Positions 6,589-13,215 of a stretch of 13,215 bases of DNA are shown here, piece by piece. A model generated the notes under the pieces. The model saw only the letters and a program-made list of their open reading frames with translations, made no database searches and was not told the DNA's origin. The number at the start of each line of letters is the position of its first letter. The stretch's first letter is position 1. The position numbers were made by a program, and so were the translations under genes. This DNA is from Acidimicrobiia bacterium (GTDB lineage Bacteria; Actinomycetota; Acidimicrobiia; Spongiisociales; ZC4RG35). Location: contig JAOUGY010000078.1 of assembly GCA_029865445.1 (NCBI GenBank), forward strand, positions 1 to 13,215, given 5' to 3'.

Positions 6589-8838
6589 TCAGTGGGACAT
6601 CCGGTGCGGTATGGCGTTTTTGTAGGTCTCCGTCGCAGCGTCAAGCGCCACGACCGCTCGGATCCCGCCCTGCTCGAATGCGATCTCGTCCCCGCCGAAC
6701 GAACCGATCCGGGCCGCAGGAATGCCGACTTCGACTGCCAGGGCGCCGACCGTCTCTGACAATTCGTCGGGGACGGCGGCGAGGAAGCGGTGTGGATCCT
6801 CACTGAAGAGATGTCGCCAGTCCGTGAACTCGAGCCGCACTCCCTGACCGGATCCGATCGCCATCTCCGAGGCTGCGATGGCCATCCCTCCGTCGGAGAT
6901 GTCATGAAGCGCCGGAATGCCCAATTCGTTGACGAGGCGGGTTGCCATCTCGATGCAGGCCTTGGCCATTGTGGGGTCCGGTGCGGAGGGTCGGCCTCCG
7001 ACGTGGGCAAATGTGATCTTCTCGAAAGCGGAACCCGCGAGGTTGATCGCCCATTCCGGTCCGAACCTCCACAACGACATGCCTTCTTCAATGCGGTCGA
7101 GACGCGGCGGCGACTCAGGCATCGGGTCGACGAGACCGAGGAGCCCGACCACCGGCGTGGGGTAGATGTCGACGCCATCGGTCTCGTTGTAGAAACTCAC
7201 GTTTCCGCCGACGACAGGTATGCCCAGCCGCTCACACGCCTCCGAGATTCCTTCGATCGACTCGCGGAACTGCCACATCACTTCGGGCTTCTCGGGATTG
7301 CCGAAGTTGAGATTGTCTACGAGTGCAAGCGGCCGGGCGCCGGTCATGGCCACGTTCAGAGCGGCCTCGTATACGAGACGGCCCCCGCCTCTGCGTGGAT
7401 CGAGATAACAAAGTCTCCCGTTTCCGTCGGTCGACACGGCCAGCGCCTTGTTGGTGTTGCCGACGCGGATCAGGGAACCGTCGTTGCCCGGTGGAATGAC
7501 CGTGTTGAGGAACAGCATGTGGTCGTATTGGTTGTACACCCACGCCTTCGAAGCGATGCTCGGGTCGTCCAGGAGCTTCATGAGCGCCTCAGCGAGGCCG
7601 GGTCGGATCACGAACGTGAGCGTCTTCGCCCAGATGTCCTCCATCCAGTGCGGTTCACCCAACGGTCGGTGATACAGCGGAGCGTCCTCGGAAAGGGACG
7701 CGGCGGGAAGTTCGGCGACCAGTGAACCGTCGTGGAAGACCCTGAGCATTCCGCCCGCCTTCACGGTTCCCACCACGCTTGCGTCGATCTCCCAATGGCG
7801 CGCCACTGCGAGCACCTCGTCCACCTCGCTTGGGTCGACGAACGCCATCATCCGCTCCTGGGATTCCGACATGAGCAGCTCGGGCGCCGACATGCCCGAC
7901 TCGCGCACGTGGACGCTCGACAAGTCGACGTCCATGCCCATTCCGGCCCGGGCCGCAGGTTCCGACGTTGCACAGGAGAGCCCGGCCGCTCCCAGGTCCT
8001 GGACCCCCAGCACCAGACCCTTCTCGTACAGCTCCAGGCAGGCCTCGATCAGTTTCTTCTCTTCGAAGGGATCGCCGACTTGCACCGAAGGTCGCTTGGC
8101 TTCTGAAGCCTCCTCGAAACTCGCCGAGGCGAGAACCGAAGCGCCACCGATGCCGTCCCGACCCGTGGCCCGACCGAGGAGGATGGCGACCGCTCCATCG
8201 GTTCCGGCGGTCCCCAACACCAGTTGATCCCGCTGGAGAACCCCGAGGCACATCACGTTCACGAGGGGGTTCCCCGAGTAGCACTCGGCGAAGTCGACCT
8301 CGCCGCCGACGGTGGGCACGCCTACGGCGTTTCCGTATCCGGCGATCCCGGCGACGACACCCCCGAAGAGATAGCGGTTCTTCGACTGGTCGAGCGGTCC
8401 GAACCTGATCTGATCCCAGAGAGCGACAGGGCGGGCACCCATCGTGAAGACGTCCCTGAGGATCCCCCCGACTCCGGTGGCGGCTCCTTGGTAGGGCTCC
8501 ACGTAGCTCGGGTGATTGTGGGACTCGATTCTGAGTGCAGCCAGCCAACCATCTCCGATGTCGACCACGCCGGCATTCTCACCGGGGCCGACCACCACCC
8601 ACGGGGCGTCGGTGGGGAAGCGCTTCAGGTGGCTGCGCGACGACTTGTACGAGCAGTGTTCGGACCACATCACCGAATACATGGCGAGCTCGGCCGGACG
8701 CGGCTCCCGCCCGAGGATCTCGCACACCGACCGGTACTCGTCGTCCGACATGCCAAGCAGCCGGTACACCGCTTCCCGATTGGCGTCGGGGTCCGGTACG
8801 AACGCGTCCTCTTCCGGTGCCAGGCTGACATCAGGCAT
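6589..8838 (-). CDS. purL: Phosphoribosylformylglycinamidine synthase subunit PurL (small type)
   Basis: 749 residues, the length of the small PurL that works with separate PurQ and PurS. It makes formylglycinamidine ribonucleotide from FGAR and ATP using ammonia delivered by PurQ (fourth step of purine synthesis, cytosolic). Motifs are MWSEHCSYKSSRSH (catalytic-type His61), GPGENAG (84-90), ESHNHPS (105-111), GATGVGG-type loops, VQDLGAAGLSCATSE, and in the second half NLNFGNPEKPEVMWQF, VVGGNVSFYNE and LHDISDGGMA. These show the two AIRS-like repeats of the family, both apparently intact. The start ATG 8838 overlaps the purQ stop by 8 bases (ATGCCTGA), and GGAGGT lies 5 bases upstream at 8844-8849, which fixes the start. 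No internal break is seen. Confidence 0.97.
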   Translation of the reverse strand: MPDVSLAPEEDAFVPDPDANREAVYRLLGMSDDEYRSVCEILGREPRPAELAMYSVMWSEHCSYKSSRSHLKRFPTDAPWVVVGPGENAGVVDIGDGWLAALRIESHNHPSYVEPYQGAATGVGGILRDVFTMGARPVALWDQIRFGPLDQSKNRYLFGGVVAGIAGYGNAVGVPTVGGEVDFAECYSGNPLVNVMCLGVLQRDQLVLGTAGTDGAVAILLGRATGRDGIGGASVLASASFEEASEAKRPSVQVGDPFEEKKLIEACLELYEKGLVLGVQDLGAAGLSCATSEPAARAGMGMDVDLSSVHVRESGMSAPELLMSESQERMMAFVDPSEVDEVLAVARHWEIDASVVGTVKAGGMLRVFHDGSLVAELPAASLSEDAPLYHRPLGEPHWMEDIWAKTLTFVIRPGLAEALMKLLDDPSIASKAWVYNQYDHMLFLNTVIPPGNDGSLIRVGNTNKALAVSTDGNGRLCYLDPRRGGGRLVYEAALNVAMTGARPLALVDNLNFGNPEKPEVMWQFRESIEGISEACERLGIPVVGGNVSFYNETDGVDIYPTPVVGLLGLVDPMPESPPRLDRIEEGMSLWRFGPEWAINLAGSAFEKITFAHVGGRPSAPDPTMAKACIEMATRLVNELGIPALHDISDGGMAIAASEMAIGSGQGVRLEFTDWRHLFSEDPHRFLAAVPDELSETVGALAVEVGIPAARIGSFGGDEIAFEQGGIRAVVALDAATETYKNAIPHRMSH

Positions 8839-9481
8839 GACTGACCTCCATGCTGGCGATGAATCCCTCCATCAGCACGACGCCGTCGGACGAACCCAGC
8901 AGCGCATCGGAAGCTCGTTCCGGATGGGGCATGATTCCGACCACATTGCCGCGGTCGTTGGCGATGGCGGCGGCCCCGTCCTGTGAGCCGTTCGGGTCGT
9001 CCACATACCGCAAGACCACACGCGGTGAGCCATCGGGGAGGACGTAGTTGCCCTCGTAGGAGTTCAGCGGGATGCGGAGCCGCTGGCCCGGCATGGCGGC
9101 CGCGGTGAGGACGCTTCCAGTGTCGACGACTTCCACGTCGACCATCTTGCAGATGAAGGCGAGGTCTCGATTGGCGATCAGTGCACCGGGCAGCAGCCCC
9201 GCCTCGCACAAGACCTGGAATCCGTTGCAGATTCCGACAACCGGCATTCCGGCGGCCGCCATCCGCACGATCTCGTCCATCACGGGGGAGAACCTGGCGA
9301 TCGCCCCGGTGCGAAGGTAGTCACCATGGGCAAACCCGCCCGGCAGAACCGCGCCGTCGAAGGCCGACAGGTCCGTTTCGCGGTGCCACACCAGGTCCGC
9401 CTCTGCGCCGAGGGCGCGCAGCACGTGAACTGTGTCGCGTTCACAGTTCGTTCCCGGGAAAACGACGACGGCCACCTTCAT
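8831..9481 (-). CDS. purQ: Phosphoribosylformylglycinamidine synthase subunit PurQ (glutaminase)
   Basis: 216 residues, a typical PurQ length. It is the class I glutamine amidotransferase subunit that hydrolyses glutamine and passes ammonia to PurL. The triad is visible: Cys85 in GICNGFQ, His186 and Glu188 in MPHPERA. The N-terminus KVAVVVFPGTNCERD and the block LPGGFAHGDYLRTGAIARFSP are PurQ signatures. The segment usually reading like HGEG reads NSYEG here (140-144), a local variant. ATG 9481 overlaps the purS stop by 4 bases (ATGA), and the 3' end overlaps purL. GAGGTGG lies about 10 bases upstream of the start. The overlaps suggest translation coupling and balanced production of the PurSQL complex. 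Confidence 0.97.
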   Translation of the reverse strand: MKVAVVVFPGTNCERDTVHVLRALGAEADLVWHRETDLSAFDGAVLPGGFAHGDYLRTGAIARFSPVMDEIVRMAAAGMPVVGICNGFQVLCEAGLLPGALIANRDLAFICKMVDVEVVDTGSVLTAAAMPGQRLRIPLNSYEGNYVLPDGSPRVVLRYVDDPNGSQDGAAAIANDRGNVVGIMPHPERASDALLGSSDGVVLMEGFIASMEVSHA

Positions 9482-9720
9482 CCGTGGACCACCACCTCGA
9501 AGTCCTCGAGCACCGGATTGGACAGCAGCTGTTCACACATGCGGCTCACCTGGGTGTGGACTGTGTCGGAGTCGTGGCCTTCAACCTCGAGGTGAATGGT
9601 GCGATCGATTCTCACCTCGCGCACGGCGTCGTGACCGAGGTCTACCAGCGCCCTGCGGACCGTGGTGCCTTGAGGGTCGGCGATCTCGGGCCGGCGAGTG
9701 ATGTTGACGGTGACCTTCAC
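9478..9720 (-). CDS. purS: Phosphoribosylformylglycinamidine synthase subunit PurS
   Basis: 80 residues, the normal size for PurS, the small structural subunit that bridges PurQ and PurL in the FGAM synthase complex. Recognisable features are the N-terminal strand KVTVNITRRPEIADPQG, followed by VRRALVDLGHDAVREVRIDRT and the final EDFEVVVHG strand. The start is GTG 9720, overlapping the purC stop by 4 bases (GTGA). A strong GGAGG lies 7 bases upstream, inside the end of purC. Its stop overlaps the purQ start. The position between purC and purQ agrees with the assignment. Confidence 0.95.
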   Translation of the reverse strand: MKVTVNITRRPEIADPQGTTVRRALVDLGHDAVREVRIDRTIHLEVEGHDSDTVHTQVSRMCEQLLSNPVLEDFEVVVHG

Positions 9721-10601
9721 GTGGCTGCCTCCAGGTATTCCTCGAACGGTCGATCTGTGATTCGCTCATACGCCTCGACATACCGAGCCCGAGTCCCCTC
9801 GACCACTTGGTCGGGAAGCCGGGGAGCGGGTGGCTCGTGGTCCCAGCCCGTGGCGTCGAGCCAGTCGCGGACGTATTGCTTGTCAAAGCTCGGCATCTCC
9901 CGCTCGGGGTGCCACTGATCGGCCGGCCAGTAGCGAGACGAGTCGGGCGTGAGAACTTCGTCGACGAGGATGATCCGCCCGTCGACCACCCCGAACTCGA
10001 ACTTGGTGTCGGCGAGGATGACCCCGCGTTCGCGAGCGTGGTCGGAAGCCCACCGGTACACGTCGAGGGACATGGTTCTGACCTCCGCGAGAACGTCGTG
10101 GCCCACGAGGTCTCCGGCCTGAGCCTCTGTGATGTTCAGGTCGTGGCCGGTTCGGGCCTTGGTGGCAGGCGTGAAGATGGGGGCGTCGAGCCGTTCACCC
10201 ATGCGGAGCCCCGGTCTCAGGTGTTCTGTGGTCGGACCGCCGCCGGAGGCGTATTCCCGCCAAGCCGACCCGTAGAGATAACCCCGAACCACACACTCGA
10301 TGGGGAGCACTTCGGCCCGTCGCACCACCATGGTACGCCCGAGGAGGTGGTGTCTGGTGTCCTCGTCGAGGCCTTCGATGGCTCCCAGATCGGTCCCCAC
10401 CAGGTGGTTGGGGACGTCGAGCCTGTCGAAGAAGAACAGTGAGAGACCGGTGAGCACCCGTCCCTTGTCGGGGATGTCGGGGTCGAGGATCACGTCGTAG
10501 GCGGAAATCCGGTCCGTGGCGACGAAGAGAAGGTGGTGCGAGTCCACCGAGTAGATCTCGCGCACTTTTCCGGACGCCACATGTGGAAGGGCCAGCACCA
10601 C
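9717..10601 (-). CDS. purC: Phosphoribosylaminoimidazole-succinocarboxamide (SAICAR) synthase
   Basis: 294 residues from GTG 10601; joins aspartate to CAIR using ATP, the eighth step of purine synthesis, in the cytosol. Family marks are SGKVREIY near the N-terminus, DRISAYDVIL, PDKGRVLT, the signature region LPIECVVRGYLYGSAW, GHDLNITEAQ, the second signature ILADTKFEFG, VDEVLTPDSSRYW and DKQYVRDWL. In the first signature a Tyr occupies the position that is usually Thr or Ala before GS. The frame continues upstream to 10847 as an Arg/Pro-rich stretch antisense to tadE, so it is excluded. Tandem GTG codons at 10601 and 10598 are the likely starts, and a -10-like element ends five bases before the first, suggesting a leaderless mRNA. 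It is the first gene of the minus-strand operon and is coupled to purS. Confidence 0.95.
   Translation of the reverse strand: MVLALPHVASGKVREIYSVDSHHLLFVATDRISAYDVILDPDIPDKGRVLTGLSLFFFDRLDVPNHLVGTDLGAIEGLDEDTRHHLLGRTMVVRRAEVLPIECVVRGYLYGSAWREYASGGGPTTEHLRPGLRMGERLDAPIFTPATKARTGHDLNITEAQAGDLVGHDVLAEVRTMSLDVYRWASDHARERGVILADTKFEFGVVDGRIILVDEVLTPDSSRYWPADQWHPEREMPSFDKQYVRDWLDATGWDHEPPAPRLPDQVVEGTRARYVEAYERITDRPFEEYLEAAT
9728..9732 (-). promoter_or_regulatory. Ribosome binding site of purS
   Basis: GGAGG on the minus strand, 7 bases before the GTG at 9720. It sits within the last codons of purC and fixes the non-ATG start of purS. Confidence 0.7.
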
Positions 10602-10606
10602 CGGGC

Positions 10607-10634
10607 AGAGTAATCGGGCTCTCCGTCCGGTCAC
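10607..10634 (-). promoter_or_regulatory. Candidate promoter of the purC operon
   Basis: On the minus strand, GTGACC (10634-10629) resembles a -35 element and TACTCT (10612-10607) fits the actinobacterial TANNNT -10 pattern, with a 16-base spacer. Transcription starting 6-9 bases after the -10 would begin at or next to the tandem GTG starts (10601/10598). No Shine-Dalgarno precedes these GTGs, which agrees with a leaderless transcript. The assignment is by eye only. Confidence 0.45.
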
Positions 10635-10669
10635 ACTCAGGCCCTTTGGTGGCGAAAGTTGCGGCCGAC

Positions 10670-10676
10670 AGGAAGG
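10670..10676 (+). promoter_or_regulatory. Ribosome binding site of the TadE-like gene
   Basis: AGGAAGG just before ATG 10679; the AGGA part has a 5-base spacing. This favours ATG 10679 over the upstream in-frame ATG at 10583, which lies inside the purC coding region. Confidence 0.55.
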
Positions 10677-10678
10677 GA

Positions 10679-11110
10679 ATGAAAGAGCCGGTGCGTTGGG
10701 ACGAGCGCGGCGCGAGCCTGATCGAATTCGCGCTGGTGTTGCCGGTGCTGCTGATGTTGCTGGTGGGCATCGTTTCCACCGCCAGGGCGTGGAACGTCCG
10801 CAACACGCTCGAGCACGCCGCACGCGAAGCCGCGCGGTCGGGTGCAACAGTTCGTCCCTGGGACGCCGCGGCCGTCAATGAGGTCAGGAGCGTCGTGGAC
10901 GCCAACCTCACGATGGCCGGGCTCGATCCCACGACCGTTGCTTCGTGCATCGACATGGGTGCCAACCCCTGCAATGTCGATGACGGTGGTCTGGTCGCAC
11001 ATGACGTTGTCGGTGTTGTGCTCATCCTGCCCGACCTGACGCTCGACTTCGTGCTGTTCGCTCGGGATGTGACGATGACATCGAGCGCGGCAGCGCGGTA
11101 CGAGTCGTGA
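10679..11110 (+). CDS. TadE-like pseudopilin
   Basis: 143 residues. The N-terminus MKEPVRWDERG is followed by a hydrophobic helix at about 12-34 (ASLIEFALVLP...), and then TLEHAAREAARSGA, the standard layout of the TadE family. Gly11 followed by Glu at +5 (Glu16) fits cleavage by a type IV prepilin peptidase, as known for TadE pseudopilins of Tad/Flp pilus systems. Cys90 and Cys98 in the outer part could form a disulfide. The start was chosen for the nearby AGGAAGG and because the upstream extension overlaps purC. It is divergent from purC with a 77-base gap and overlaps the next gene by 4 bases (GTGA), so the two are likely co-translated. No TadA ATPase, Flp pilin or TadV peptidase gene is in the window, so its partners must lie elsewhere. 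Confidence 0.85.
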   Translation: MKEPVRWDERGASLIEFALVLPVLLMLLVGIVSTARAWNVRNTLEHAAREAARSGATVRPWDAAAVNEVRSVVDANLTMAGLDPTTVASCIDMGANPCNVDDGGLVAHDVVGVVLILPDLTLDFVLFARDVTMTSSAAARYES

Positions 11111-12351
11111 CCGCCGAGCGCGGCGCCGTGGCTCCCTTCGTCGCGGGGTCGCTGATGACATTGATTCTGGCGGCGGCTTGGGCGGTCGACGTGTCCGGCT
11201 TCTACGCCGGTCTGCGCGGCGACCAGACCATCGCCGACCTCGCCTGTCTGGCGGGCGCGGCCGAACTGCCGGATTCGCCGGCGGCTGCGGTTCTGGCCGC
11301 CTCCGACCTGACACGCGTCAACTGGGACGACATGGCCGGGGCTCAGTTGGTCACCTCTGGCACGGAGGGTTCGATGATGAGTCCGTCGGGGGAGCGGGTC
11401 ACGTTCAACGCAGGCTGGAACGGGGACACGAACTCGTTTCGGGTGACGGTGTCCGACATCTCCCAGACCTCGTTCGGGAAGGTGGCCGGAATCCACGACG
11501 TGACTCTTCGTCAAGAGGCGGTCTGCAGCGGCGGTGGGTTTCCCGATCGTGGCGCCACGGTTCCATTCGGGGTGACGGTGGGGGGGTTCTCGGGTGCGCT
11601 GTTCGGCGAGACCTGTGACTCGGGCAACTGTGGGTCCCTGTTTCTCATGGGTCAGGCAAACGACGAATTTGTCGAGGACACGGCGTCCGGGGCATCCGCC
11701 GTCGTCACACCGAACGTGTCGGGCAGCGGAGGGATCAGCTGTGAGGCGGCCGCCGCCGGGCAGGAGTGCGACATCGTCACGTCGAACACCGGGGTCAGTG
11801 CGGCAGTCATGGGCGATGCCGTTCTCGCAAGACTGGTCGGACGGGTCGGTGAGTGCGGTTCGTGGACTCGTGATGGGCAGCTCGTCAATTGCGATTCGGT
11901 GAGTCAGGTGCTGGGTGGAACACCGGCGACCCTCGTGTCGAGGTTCGCCGCGCAACCGGGTTGGTGGGACACGTCTCTGTACGGCGCCTACGACACGACC
12001 AACACGACCAATCACTTCTGGTGGGACCAGCCGATCGAGAATTGCGACAGCCCGCGGATCGTCAGTCTTCCCATCGTTGCTGCCGACCTCGGTTGGCAAC
12101 TCGGTGATCCTCCGACGGGCTGGCCGCCCGGCAAGAAGCAGATGAGAGTCGTCGGCATGTTCGATGCGATCTTGACCGATCCTGATGCCAACTCGGACTT
12201 CCGGGGATCGGGCAACCTCAAGTCGCTGCGGGCGGCGGTCATCTGGTTTGGCCCGGGCGCGACGTGTGCGGATGGTCGAGTCGCCTTCGGGGTCTTGAAC
12301 GGCGCAGACGGTCACGACGACCGAGTCCTCCGACTCGACCCTGTCGACTGA
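11107..12351 (+). CDS. TadG-like exported protein
   Basis: 414 residues from GTG 11107. The N-terminus TAERGAVAPFVAGSL and a membrane helix at about 8-27, followed by DVSGFYAGLRGDQTIADLACLAGA, match the TadG N-terminal pattern (ERGA, helix, D at the end, then a helix rich in Ala). The rest, about 330 residues, is an outside domain that I do not recognise. Ten cysteines are present, nine of them beyond the first 50 residues (VCSGG, TCDSGNCGS, SCEAA, ECDIV, ECGSW, NCDSV, NCDSP, TCADG), suggesting disulfides. It has aromatic motifs such as QPGWWDTSLYG and HFWWDQP, and no visible von Willebrand-type MIDAS motif. It overlaps tadE by 4 bases. A role in assembly or surface presentation of a Tad-like pilus is inference. 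Confidence 0.8.
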   Translation: MTAERGAVAPFVAGSLMTLILAAAWAVDVSGFYAGLRGDQTIADLACLAGAAELPDSPAAAVLAASDLTRVNWDDMAGAQLVTSGTEGSMMSPSGERVTFNAGWNGDTNSFRVTVSDISQTSFGKVAGIHDVTLRQEAVCSGGGFPDRGATVPFGVTVGGFSGALFGETCDSGNCGSLFLMGQANDEFVEDTASGASAVVTPNVSGSGGISCEAAAAGQECDIVTSNTGVSAAVMGDAVLARLVGRVGECGSWTRDGQLVNCDSVSQVLGGTPATLVSRFAAQPGWWDTSLYGAYDTTNTTNHFWWDQPIENCDSPRIVSLPIVAADLGWQLGDPPTGWPPGKKQMRVVGMFDAILTDPDANSDFRGSGNLKSLRAAVIWFGPGATCADGRVAFGVLNGADGHDDRVLRLDPVD

Positions 12352-12374
12352 CGGTCGCCCCTCGACGGTCGCCC
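12350..12374 (+). repeat. Short direct repeat, 11 bp x 2
   Basis: GACGGTCGCCC occurs at 12350-12360 and again at 12364-12374, a 14-base period, starting at the stop codon of the TadG-like gene. It may be chance in GC-rich sequence; no function is apparent. Confidence 0.5.
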
Positions 12375-12400
12375 GCCTTCTCCTCGTGGTCGGTCAGGGA

Positions 12401-12424
12401 ACCATGGGGGAGTTCCCCCATGGT
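12401..12424 (+). terminator. Strong hairpin downstream of tadE-tadG
   Basis: ACCATGGGGG (12401-12410) and CCCCCATGGT (12415-12424) form a perfect 10-bp stem with the loop AGTT, 50 bases after the TadG-like stop. There is no clean T-run after it (CGAGTGTG follows). It is best read as a U-tract-less terminator or an mRNA 3'-end structure separating tadEG from the next gene. The rest of 12425-12512 shows no convincing promoter or gene. Confidence 0.5.
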
Positions 12425-12512
12425 CGAGTGTGCAGTCGTTCTTCATACTCGGTGATATGGGCCAAGGGACACTGTCGGCACCGTCGCCGGGCCGGGTACA
12501 TGGGATTGAGAA

Positions 12513-13215
12513 ATGAGAGATACGCTCATCGCCGGGCTTGTCATTGCCGTAGCAGGGCTGGTCGGGATGATCCCGTCCGCACGTCTCGTCAGACGCTTCT
12601 GGGGGGTCGAACTCGCCGCTTCCGGGACTGGCAACACCGGGGCCGGAAACGCCACCAAGACCGCCGGCGTCACAGCCGGGATCGCCCTGGCCGTCGCCGA
12701 CGGTCTGAAGGGCCTTCTGCCGGTGCTGTTCGCACATTGGTCTGGATTGTCGACCCCCGCGGTTGCCACCGTGGGTTTGGCTGCCGTTGTGGGCAACAAC
12801 TGGCCCCTCGTTCGCCATGGCCGCGGTGGTAGAGGTCTGGCGACGTCTGTGGGAGTCGTGGTAGGGGTCGCTCCGTCGTTGCTGGTTTGGCCTGGCTTGT
12901 GGTCGGCGGTGGGGTGGAAGATCGGGGGAGGCCCGGCTGGATTCGCGGGATGGGCGCTTCTCGCACCCTTTGCCCTCACCGTCGGAGCACCGAGAGAGAT
13001 CGTGATCATGTGTGCGGCCCTCGGCGTGGCCATGGCGGTGCGCCGAGCGCAGGGCAATGCCGGCTTCGTTCGCGAACACGCGATCTCCCGGATCGTGTTC
13101 GACAACGATCCACGTCCGACGACCGCACCCGACCGTGCGGTGCTCCGTGGCGGCCTGGGATGGATGACTGTTCTCCTGGCAGTGGGATTCCCCTTGTACG
13201 TGTGGCTGATCGGGG
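12513..13215 (+). CDS. PlsY-like membrane protein (divergent glycerol-3-phosphate acyltransferase family; 3' partial)
   Basis: 234 residues are visible, running off the right edge. ATG 12513 is the first start after an in-frame stop at 12507. Hydrophobic segments lie at about 4-22, 50-72, 84-96, 108-130, 143-178 and 215-233. The order of motifs matches PlsY, which transfers an acyl group from acyl-phosphate to glycerol 3-phosphate in the membrane. GTGNTGAGN (38-46) replaces GSGN-x-GATN, GNNWP...RGGRGLAT (94-111) replaces GHN-x-P...GGKGVAT, and REHAISRIVFDND (187-199) resembles the third motif. The motif-1 Ser is Thr39, the following Arg is Lys49, the GGKG Lys is Arg107, and the motif-3 His and Asn are not evident. 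After motif 3, where PlsY normally ends, another membrane helix follows. Family membership is likely, but catalytic activity is uncertain; it may be a paralog with another acyl or phosphate substrate. Confidence 0.7.
   Translation, partial: MRDTLIAGLVIAVAGLVGMIPSARLVRRFWGVELAASGTGNTGAGNATKTAGVTAGIALAVADGLKGLLPVLFAHWSGLSTPAVATVGLAAVVGNNWPLVRHGRGGRGLATSVGVVVGVAPSLLVWPGLWSAVGWKIGGGPAGFAGWALLAPFALTVGAPREIVIMCAALGVAMAVRRAQGNAGFVREHAISRIVFDNDPRPTTAPDRAVLRGGLGWMTVLLAVGFPLYVWLIG

Noticed and set aside
6567..7178. Upstream extension of the phosphofructokinase reading frame (about 200 residues)
   Set aside because: It lies within purL on the same strand in another frame, is Arg/Ser/Pro-rich with no domain, and the conserved PFK N-terminus begins exactly at ATG 6566.
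6790..7725. Plus-strand open frames opposite purL (also 8224-8844)
   Set aside because: They are antisense shadows of purL with skewed composition and no motif.
10583..10678. Longer start for the TadE-like gene at ATG 10583
   Set aside because: It would overlap the start of purC and its promoter region, and it places a long tail before the short charged N-terminus expected for TadE; AGGAAGG supports ATG 10679.
10602..10847. Upstream extension of purC
   Set aside because: It is Arg/Pro/Ala-rich, antisense to the TadE-like gene, and the family N-terminus starts around the tandem GTG codons.
10195..12315. A 706-codon open frame on the minus strand opposite tadE-tadG and purC
   Set aside because: Composition is Arg/His/Asp/Pro-rich and typical of an antisense frame of GC-rich genes; both strands of the region are already explained by genes with clear family motifs.
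1..13215. Mobile element, CRISPR array, tRNA/rRNA or defence island
   Set aside because: No transposase, integrase, terminal repeats, regularly spaced repeats, clover-leaf sequences or known defence domains were seen; nearly all bases are covered by housekeeping, surface or pilus-type genes.

Overview
The window looks like a chromosomal segment of a high-GC actinobacterium. The supporting signs are dense GC-rich coding, frequent GTG starts, 4-8 base stop/start overlaps, a PurS/PurQ/small-PurL purine set and an actinobacterial-type phosphofructokinase with PKTIDND. A marine or soil Acidimicrobiia-like lineage would fit the large LamG protein and the TadE/TadG pair, but this placement is inference. 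I see no insertion sequence, integrase, CRISPR array, tRNA or rRNA, and no clearly undescribed defence or mobile system.

Left part (3-4583, + strand): the 3' part of a very large secreted mosaic protein. In order it has the end of a discoidin-like galactose-binding domain, a beta-propeller-like block with repeated VGG/LGG-x-F motifs, an Fn3-like domain, a carbohydrate-binding-like beta domain, and three Ig-like modules. Two LamG/concanavalin-like domains are included, the last two Ig+LamG units forming a tandem duplication of about 1.03 kb. A short convergent intergenic stretch with two inverted repeats follows (4584-4735).

Middle (10601 down to 4736, - strand): a compact six-gene operon, purC-purS-purQ-purL-pfk-crp/fnr. 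The junctions are 4-base overlap, 4-base overlap, 8-base overlap, 22-base gap and about 8-base overlap. The first four genes carry purine biosynthesis steps: formylglycinamidine ribonucleotide synthesis (PurS/Q/L) and SAICAR synthesis (PurC). They are joined to a 6-phosphofructokinase and a CRP/FNR-type regulator, so purine synthesis, upper glycolysis and a sensor regulator appear to share one transcript. A possible leaderless promoter lies just upstream of purC.

Right part (10679-12351, + strand): a divergent TadE-like and TadG-like pair, translationally coupled, with several cysteines in the exported parts and no other Tad genes nearby. A perfect 10-bp hairpin follows. The window closes with a 3'-truncated membrane protein resembling the PlsY acyltransferase, but with substitutions at most PlsY signature positions and an extra C-terminal membrane segment.

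The points most worth a second look are the PlsY-like protein, the phosphofructokinase with a Gly in place of the usual acidic residue of GGDG, the purine/PFK/CRP operon with an atypical ligand pocket in the regulator, and the nested inverted repeat at 4665-4713.
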